Source: Chloroflexota bacterium (GTDB taxonomy: Bacteria > Chloroflexota > UBA11872). Taken from it: 64,000 bases of DNA. Location of the stretch: the NCBI GenBank assembly GCA_026707285.1, contig JAPOXD010000010.1, forward strand, positions 103,724 to 167,723, given 5' to 3'. The notes under the pieces were generated by a model that was not told the origin of the DNA, ran no database searches, and saw only the letters and a list, made by a program, of their open reading frames with translations. Numbering within the stretch: position 1 is the stretch's first letter; each line of letters begins with the position of its first letter. Below, in pieces: positions 51,655-64,000 of the stretch. A program made the translations under genes and the position numbers.

Positions 51655-51748
51655 GGGCAGAAAGTGTAGCCCGGAGCGGGGGTCGAGCCGGGCGCCCGCC
51701 CCGGCACCGCCAGGACGCTTCAAAATGTAATGCATCACACTGAGCATT

Positions 51749-51778
51749 CTTGACACAACCACACTCAATCTTTAGACT
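51749..51778 (+). promoter_or_regulatory. lon promoter with HAIR-like HspR operator
   Basis: The -35 TTGACA (51750-51755) and -10 TAGACT (51773-51778) are separated by 17 bases. CTTGACA-N7-ACTCAAT (51749-51769) matches the HAIR consensus CTTGAGT-N7-ACTCAAG at 11 of 14 positions and overlaps the -35 and spacer. The start codon lies only 8 bases after the -10, so the mRNA is likely leaderless. HspR is encoded in the operon this promoter would drive. Confidence 0.7.
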
Positions 51779-51786
51779 CGGTCTCG

Positions 51787-54213
<2,427 letters not shown>

Positions 54214-54225
54214 GAGGCAGAGCGA

Positions 54226-56157
<1,932 letters not shown>

Positions 56158-56160
56158 CCC

Positions 56161-56685
56161 ATGAGCGCCACCGAACCCCGTGAATCCACGTCCGGCATGA
56201 ACGACGACGCGATGGCCGAGCACCGCGAGCCGGAGGAGGAGATCGCCGCGCTGCGCGCCGAGATCGAGGCGCTCAACGACAAGCTGCTGCGCGTCCGCGC
56301 CGACACCGACAACTACCGCAAGCGCCTGGAACGCACCACCGAGGACCTGGTCCGCGACGCCAAGCGTCGGCTGTTCCTGGACCTGCTGCACCTCGCCGAC
56401 GACCTGGAGCGGGCGCTGGCTGCGCCGCACGACGACGGCCGAGCGCTGGCCGAGGGCGTGGACCTCACGCTCACGCGCCTGCGGGACGTGCTGGCCGGCT
56501 ATGGCGTGCGCCGCATGGACTCCGGGGGCGCCTTCGACCCGAACCTGCACGAGGCCGTGGCCACCGCGGCCACCGGCGACGTGCCCGACGGCCACATCCT
56601 GGACGAGGTCAGCCGCGGCTATCTCTGGGGCGACATGGTGCTGCGCGCGGCGCGCGTGCGCGTCGCGGTGACGCCCGACGACTAG
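56161..56685 (+). CDS. grpE: Nucleotide exchange factor GrpE
   Basis: A 174-residue protein, three bases after dnaK. A long N-terminal helix (E-E-I-A-A-L-R-A-E-I-E-A-L-N-D-K-L-L-R) is followed by A-D-T-D-N-Y-R-K-R and, in the C-terminal beta domain, F-D-P-N-L-H-E-A-V and V-R-V-A-V. These are the GrpE family landmarks. It releases ADP from DnaK. Confidence 0.95.
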   Translation: MSATEPRESTSGMNDDAMAEHREPEEEIAALRAEIEALNDKLLRVRADTDNYRKRLERTTEDLVRDAKRRLFLDLLHLADDLERALAAPHDDGRALAEGVDLTLTRLRDVLAGYGVRRMDSGGAFDPNLHEAVATAATGDVPDGHILDEVSRGYLWGDMVLRAARVRVAVTPDD

Positions 56686-56692
56686 CAACGCC

Positions 56693-57619
56693 ATGGAATA
56701 CCGGGACTACTACAAGACGTTGGGCGTCAGCCGGCAGGCCGGCGACGACGAGCTCAAGCGGGCCTTCCGCCGCTTGGCGCGTCGCTACCACCCCGACGTC
56801 AATCCCGGTGATCCGCAGGCCGACGCGCGCTTCAAGGAGATCAACGAGGCCTATCAGGTGCTCAGCGACCCCGACAAGCGCAAGCGCTACGACCGCTTTG
56901 GGTCGAATTGGCGACAGACCGGATCGTTCGAGGAGGCGTTTCGACGAGCCGGAGCCCCGACCGGCGCCTCGCCCGGAGGCTTTGGCGGCGCGGGCTTCAG
57001 CGATTTCTTCGAGTCCCTGTTCGGCAGCATGGGGTTTGGCGGTCAGCGTCCGGGCCCGCCGCCCAGCGCGGACGTCGAAGATAGGCTGGACATCACCCTG
57101 CGCGAAGTCGCCGAGGGCGGCCGGCGCTCGCTGATGCTGCGCACGCCGCACGCCGACGGCCAGGTGCGCCAGGAGCGCATCGACGTCACCATCCCCAAAG
57201 GGGTGCGCGACGGTCAGCGGCTGCGCGTGACCGGCAAGGGCAGCATCCGGCCGGACGGCACGCGCGGCGATCTGTATCTGCGCGTCTCGGTCGCGCCCGA
57301 CTCCCGCTTCGAACGCCACGACGCGGATCTGCACACCACGGCGACCATCGGCCTCTCGGAAGCCATGCTTGGCGCCAACGTCAACGTCTCCACCCTCGGC
57401 GGGCCCACGCTGACGGTGCAGGTGCCGCCGGAGACGCGCGACGGCGCGCGGCTGCGGCTGCGCGGCCAGGGGCTGCCGATGGCCGGCTCGAATCAGCGCG
57501 GCGACATGTTCGTGCGCATTCGCGTGCGGTTTCCCCAGGACCTCTCACACCGCGAGCAAGCGCTGTTCCGCGAACTGGCCGAGCTGCGCGGCGAACAGCC
57601 GCTGCCCCAACGAAGCTAA
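56693..57619 (+). CDS. dnaJ: DnaJ/CbpA-type co-chaperone without zinc-finger domain
   Basis: A 308-residue J-protein. J-domain (3-70) with H33-P-D-V motif, then a Gly/Phe-rich linker (F-G-G-A-G-F-S-D-F-F-E-S-L-F), then the two C-terminal substrate-binding barrels (V-T-I-P-K-G-V and G-D-L-Y-L-R-V). The CxxCxGxG zinc repeats of type I DnaJ are absent, so it is type II (CbpA/DnaJ2-like). It lies 7 bases after grpE and abuts hspR. As the only J-protein here, it is expected to stimulate DnaK. Confidence 0.95.
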   Translation: MEYRDYYKTLGVSRQAGDDELKRAFRRLARRYHPDVNPGDPQADARFKEINEAYQVLSDPDKRKRYDRFGSNWRQTGSFEEAFRRAGAPTGASPGGFGGAGFSDFFESLFGSMGFGGQRPGPPPSADVEDRLDITLREVAEGGRRSLMLRTPHADGQVRQERIDVTIPKGVRDGQRLRVTGKGSIRPDGTRGDLYLRVSVAPDSRFERHDADLHTTATIGLSEAMLGANVNVSTLGGPTLTVQVPPETRDGARLRLRGQGLPMAGSNQRGDMFVRIRVRFPQDLSHREQALFRELAELRGEQPLPQRS

Positions 57620-58027
57620 ATGCGTTCCCCCGACGACTTCGACGCCACCGAACCGGACGCCGGCATGCGCGAGCGGCCCGCGGTGTTCATCGGCGTGGTG
57701 GCCGAGATCACCCGCGTGCACCCGCAAACGCTGCGCCACTACGAGCGCATCGGCCTGGTCACCCCGGGACGATCCCGGGGCAACGTGCGCCTCTACTCGC
57801 AGGAAGACATCGAGCGCGTGCGGCTGATTCAGCGCCTGACCCATGAGCTGGGCGTGAACCTGGCGGGCGTCGAGGTGATTCTGAACATGCGCGAGACCCA
57901 CGAGCGGCAGCGGCAGGAATCCGAACGCCGGGAGCAGCGCCTGGGCGATCGCCATCAGCTGGAGATCGAGCGCCTGCAGGCGGAAGTCGATCGACTGCGC
58001 GCCGCGCTGCGCCGCCTGGTCGGCTAG
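57620..58027 (+). CDS. hspR: HspR-type MerR-family heat-shock repressor
   Basis: A 135-residue MerR-family protein. V-A-E-I-T-R-V-H-P-Q-T-L-R-H-Y-E-R-I-G-L and the later N-V-R-L-Y-S and L-G-V-N-L-A-G-V match HspR of actinobacteria. A Q/E/R-rich C-terminal coiled coil follows. HspR binds HAIR operators together with DnaK and represses chaperone operons in unstressed cells. The ATG begins on the base after the dnaJ stop. A HAIR-like site upstream of lon is the probable target. Confidence 0.93.
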   Translation: MRSPDDFDATEPDAGMRERPAVFIGVVAEITRVHPQTLRHYERIGLVTPGRSRGNVRLYSQEDIERVRLIQRLTHELGVNLAGVEVILNMRETHERQRQESERREQRLGDRHQLEIERLQAEVDRLRAALRRLVG

Positions 58028-58054
58028 CGGGGCGGGCAAGGAGCAACGAGCACG

Positions 58055-60583
<2,529 letters not shown>

Positions 60584-60602
60584 GCGGGGACCGGTCGGGG
60601 AA

Positions 60603-60634
60603 CGGCCCTCGCGGCCTCCCCAGCGCGAGGGCCG
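60603..60634 (+). terminator. Hairpin terminating the heat-shock operon
   Basis: An 11-bp perfect stem (CGGCCCTCGCG / CGCGAGGGCCG) with a 10-base loop, 20 bases after the clpC stop. It is followed only by CTCGTT, so it is a weak intrinsic terminator by T-tract, but the stem is very stable. Confidence 0.6.
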
Positions 60635-60757
60635 CTCGTTGACCGGAGTTGGCATTGTTCCGCGACATTCGGCCCAAGGCAACGAAATTCGGCGGTTGCG
60701 AGGGACGGCCAAGTGCCCCACCATTTCCCGCAAGGCATCGCCGAGAGAGGTGCGCGG

Positions 60758-61525
60758 ATGGCCCACGTGGCGTTTGAACGGATGACACGCGATGAAATCG
60801 GCGCCCTGGCGCCCTCGGCGGTGGCCATCCTGCCCACCGCGGCCATCGAGCAGCACGGGCCGCACAATCCCGTGGGCCTCGACACCATGTGCTGCATGGC
60901 GGTGGCGCGCGCCGCGGCGGAGGCCGCGGGCCCGGATCTCAACGTGGTCGTGACCCCGCCGCTGCATTTCGGCAGCTCGCACCATCACCTGCCGTGGCCC
61001 GGCGTGCTCACGCTGACCAGCCACACCTTCGGCGTGGTGGTCTACGAGCTGCTCGACAGCCTGCGCATGATGGGGTTTCGCCGCGTATTGATCCTCAACG
61101 GCCACGGCGGCAATGAATTCCTGGTGCAGCAGACGGCGCGCGACTTCGTCCTGGACTTTCGCGAGATGCACGTGGTCGCCGGCAGCTACTGGGACGTCGC
61201 CCGCGAGGCGCTGGAGGCCGTCCCGCGCGAGGGGGGCTTTTCGATTCCCGGGCACGCGGGGTCGTTCGAGACGTCGCTCATGCTCCACCTCGATCCCGAT
61301 CTGGTGCGGACCGATCACATTCCCGTGACCGGCGACACGCCGCTGCCGGCCGGCCTCGCCAACGTGACCGAGGCGCGCGACGGAGACTTCCTGGGCGACC
61401 GGCCCACCGGCGTAAGCGACGACGCATCGCACGGCACGGCCGAGTTGGGCCGCCAGTACCTCGAAGCCGCGGCGACGGCGGTGGCCGCGCAGATTCGGGA
61501 GATCGCCGAATCGGCGCCCGAATGA
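60758..61525 (+). CDS. Creatininase-family amidohydrolase
   Basis: A 255-residue protein with the creatininase pattern: L-P-T-A-A-I-E-Q-H-G-P-H near residue 28, G-L-D-T after it, F-G-S-S-H-H-H-L, N-G-H-G-G-N, and H-A-G-S-F-E-T-S near the end. These supply the metal ligands (E, H, D, H, E). The family includes creatininase, FAPy deformylases and mycofactocin-type peptidases, so the substrate is open. ATG 60758 is preferred for its GAGAGGT site. Confidence 0.9.
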   Translation: MAHVAFERMTRDEIGALAPSAVAILPTAAIEQHGPHNPVGLDTMCCMAVARAAAEAAGPDLNVVVTPPLHFGSSHHHLPWPGVLTLTSHTFGVVVYELLDSLRMMGFRRVLILNGHGGNEFLVQQTARDFVLDFREMHVVAGSYWDVAREALEAVPREGGFSIPGHAGSFETSLMLHLDPDLVRTDHIPVTGDTPLPAGLANVTEARDGDFLGDRPTGVSDDASHGTAELGRQYLEAAATAVAAQIREIAESAPE

Positions 61526-61533
61526 GCTGAGAC

Positions 61534-63426
61534 CTAGCTCGACTCTCCGTCCGCCGCTGGGAAACCCATGGCGTCGCCGAACTGATCCTGGAAGTCGGGG
61601 ACGGCGGACAGCTCGACATAATGCACGTGGCCGGGCAGGTCGGTGGCGCGCACCCGCGAGGTCAGCGAGAGCAGGCACATGCGGGCGCCGTGACCGGCGG
61701 CGTTGCCAATGGCCTCCACCGCCTTCTCCGGCACCGGCGGCAGCAGCCCGATGGCCAGGGCTTGCGCCGGGTCGATATAGCTGCCAAAGGCGCCCGCCAG
61801 CATCACGCGGTCCAGGTCCGAGGGCTGCAGGCCGGCCTCGCGCAAGAGGACGTTCGTGCCGCAGCGGATGCTGCCCTTCGCCAGCTGCAAACGGCGGATG
61901 TCCTGCGCATGCAGCGCGATGCTCTCCTCCGGCGACGCCGGATCTCCCGTGAGCACGAATTCGCCGCCGGTGTCGTCCGGCCGCACCCGGACGGCCAGCC
62001 CGGGCAGGGCCTGCTCCATCTCAGCCCGCGAGAGCAGCCGACCGCTCGGCAGCACCGCGCCCACGCGCAGCAGCTCGGCCACGGCGTCGACCAGGCCCGA
62101 TCCACAAATGCCCTCGGGTTCGCCGCCGCCGATTACGTCCACGTCCACCGCCATCGGCGTGATGCGCACGCGCTCGATCGCCCCCGGCGCCGCGCGCATG
62201 CCGCGCGTGATCTCGGCGCCTTCGAACGCCGGTCCGGCCGGCGCCGCCGTCGCGAAGAGCCGCCGCCGGTGCGCTAGCACGATCTCCCCGTTGGTGCCCA
62301 CGTCGATGACCAGCGTCGTCCCGCGGCGCCGCCCGAGATTCGTGCTCAGCATCACGCCCACGATGTCGCCGCCGACATAGCTGGCCACCGCCGGCGCCAC
62401 CCACACCCACGCCGACGGGAGCACCGGCAAGTCGAGTTCCGACGCCCGCAGCGACACCGGGTCCACCGTGGTCGGCGCAAACGGCGAATACGAGATGCGC
62501 GACGGGTCGATGCCCAGCAGCAGGTGCGTCATCACCGTGTTGCCGACGAACGTGGCCTCGTAGACGCGGTCCGGCCGCACGTCGGCGGCCTCCAGGCAAC
62601 GCGTGGTGATGCCGCGCACGGTGTTCAGGATCGCCCGATGCAGTCGCTCGACGAAGTCCGGCCCGCGCATGGTGGCGCTCATGCGGCTGATCACGTCGCC
62701 GCCGTAGATGTGCTGGCCGTTGATGTCCGACGCCACCGCGACCTCTTGGCCCGTGGTCAAGTCCATCAGCGCCCCCACCACCGTCGTCGTGCCGATATCG
62801 AACGCCAGGCCGTAGGCCACGCCGGTGGTATCGCCGCGTTCGACCGAGATCACCCGGTTGCCGGCGATCACCACCGTGACGCCCTGGCTGATGTCTTCGC
62901 CAATCGCCCCCAGCCGGCTCAGCGCATCCCGCGTCGGATCGAGGTCGCCCGCGGCGGCAGCCAATTCGTCCTGCACCAGGCTCCAGTCGGCGCGCGGATC
63001 GTGCAGGGTTGGCGGCGATGGCTTGACATAAATCTTCTGGATGTTGGGGTCGAGACTGATGCGCCCCAAGCCGGCGCTTTCCACCACCCGCACCGCGCGA
63101 ATCCCCAGCGGATGCGAGTACACCGCGCCCTCGTCCACCGGATGCTGGCAGGCCAGGCGCCAGCCGCCGGCGAGCTGCGCGATCGCCAGGCGGCGCTTGT
63201 CGTGCGGCGTCGGCTCGGGAACCTCGGCGTCGCGCACCAGCACCCGGCAGGTGCCGCAGGTGCCCTTCCCGGCGCACACCGTCTCCACGGGAATGTCGTT
63301 GGCGTGGGCGGCGTCGAGGATCGTCGTGCCGACTTCCGCCTCGATCGCGCGGTCTTCGGGCAAGAAGCGACACGAAACGGTGCTGGGGGCGCTGATGGGA
63401 CGGACCTCCGGGGTCGATGTGGGCAT
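61534..63426 (-). CDS. Ferredoxin-ASKHA protein (DUF4445, RACo-like corrinoid activator)
   Basis: A 630-residue protein. The N-terminal plant-type [2Fe-2S] ferredoxin domain has C51, C57, C60 and C93. The middle and C-terminal parts are an ASKHA-type ATPase with A-F-D-I-G-T-T-T-V-V-G-A and later V-I-D-V-G-T-N-G-E-I-V. This is the DUF4445/RACo layout; RACo proteins reductively activate corrinoid methyltransferases. No corrinoid protein or methyltransferase is in the window, so the partner is unknown. It is convergent with the creatininase gene and divergent from nuoB. Confidence 0.88.
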   Translation of the reverse strand: MPTSTPEVRPISAPSTVSCRFLPEDRAIEAEVGTTILDAAHANDIPVETVCAGKGTCGTCRVLVRDAEVPEPTPHDKRRLAIAQLAGGWRLACQHPVDEGAVYSHPLGIRAVRVVESAGLGRISLDPNIQKIYVKPSPPTLHDPRADWSLVQDELAAAAGDLDPTRDALSRLGAIGEDISQGVTVVIAGNRVISVERGDTTGVAYGLAFDIGTTTVVGALMDLTTGQEVAVASDINGQHIYGGDVISRMSATMRGPDFVERLHRAILNTVRGITTRCLEAADVRPDRVYEATFVGNTVMTHLLLGIDPSRISYSPFAPTTVDPVSLRASELDLPVLPSAWVWVAPAVASYVGGDIVGVMLSTNLGRRRGTTLVIDVGTNGEIVLAHRRRLFATAAPAGPAFEGAEITRGMRAAPGAIERVRITPMAVDVDVIGGGEPEGICGSGLVDAVAELLRVGAVLPSGRLLSRAEMEQALPGLAVRVRPDDTGGEFVLTGDPASPEESIALHAQDIRRLQLAKGSIRCGTNVLLREAGLQPSDLDRVMLAGAFGSYIDPAQALAIGLLPPVPEKAVEAIGNAAGHGARMCLLSLTSRVRATDLPGHVHYVELSAVPDFQDQFGDAMGFPAADGESS

Positions 63427-63466
63427 TGTGCGCCAAAGCGCCCGTGAAGACGACGGCGCAACCGCT

Positions 63467-63472
63467 TACAAT
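63467..63472 (+). promoter_or_regulatory. Candidate -10 box upstream of nuoB
   Basis: TACAAT in the 93-base gap between the divergent ferredoxin-ASKHA and nuoB genes, 48 bases upstream of the nuoB start. A convincing -35 is not visible. Confidence 0.3.
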
Positions 63473-63519
63473 TGTCGAGGTTCGCAGAGACGACGCAAGC
63501 GGACGGAGGTCCGAGCACC

Positions 63520-64000
<481 letters not shown>

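Overview
The window is a GC-rich (about two-thirds G+C by eye), densely packed bacterial chromosome segment. It has 55 protein genes that I can support well, one tRNA gene and a few small or uncertain genes. Several features point to an uncultured member of the Chloroflexota, possibly a marine or host-associated lineage. These are a MurT-GatD pair, a heat-shock operon with HspR, a DUF2851 protein, a ferredoxin-ASKHA corrinoid-activator type protein, and many BNR/sialidase-type, luciferase-like monooxygenase and Gfo/Idh/MocA genes. This assignment is inferred from gene content; there is no rRNA in the window to confirm it.

Positions 1-18400 are an accessory catabolic region. It holds three BNR/sialidase-fold proteins without visible export signals, a Gfo/Idh/MocA oxidoreductase, a LamG plus dimethylformamidase-like protein coupled to a PLP decarboxylase, a zinc alcohol dehydrogenase, a luciferase-like monooxygenase, a GSA-type class III aminotransferase, an SDR, an alpha/beta hydrolase and a large FAD oxidoreductase. 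Positions 18414-22486 are a four-gene TroABCD-like Mn/Zn/Fe ABC importer on the minus strand; both permeases carry a fused C-terminal winged-helix-like domain.

Positions 22500-30500 are mosaic. They contain a VapBC toxin-antitoxin pair with a perfect 14-bp palindrome over its promoter, an orphan VapB, a stand-alone PD-(D/E)XK nuclease of lower GC, a HARE-HTH/Mrr nuclease directly at the 3' end of a tRNA-Pro(CGG) gene, and housekeeping oxidoreductases and a methyltransferase. Positions 30744-32875 encode MurT-GatD (lipid II amidation). Positions 32900-40860 are mixed single genes (hydrolase, Rieske, two HIT proteins, DUF402, DUF3052, enolase superfamily), interrupted by an AT-rich patch (36357-37815) with a membrane-anchored coiled-coil protein. 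Small palindromic repeats of at least three families are scattered between genes.

Positions 40903-48503 are a tightly overlapped minus-strand operon running aroF-aroA-aroE-aroC-aroK-aroB-gammaCA-radC. It lacks only dehydroquinate dehydratase among the shikimate steps and is preceded by a terminator hairpin that looks like a transcription attenuator. Positions 51749-60634 are a plus-strand proteostasis operon, lon-dnaK-grpE-dnaJ-hspR-clpC. Its single recognisable promoter overlaps a HAIR-like operator, implying autoregulation by HspR. The window ends with a creatininase-family gene, a ferredoxin-ASKHA protein and the 5' part of nuoB.
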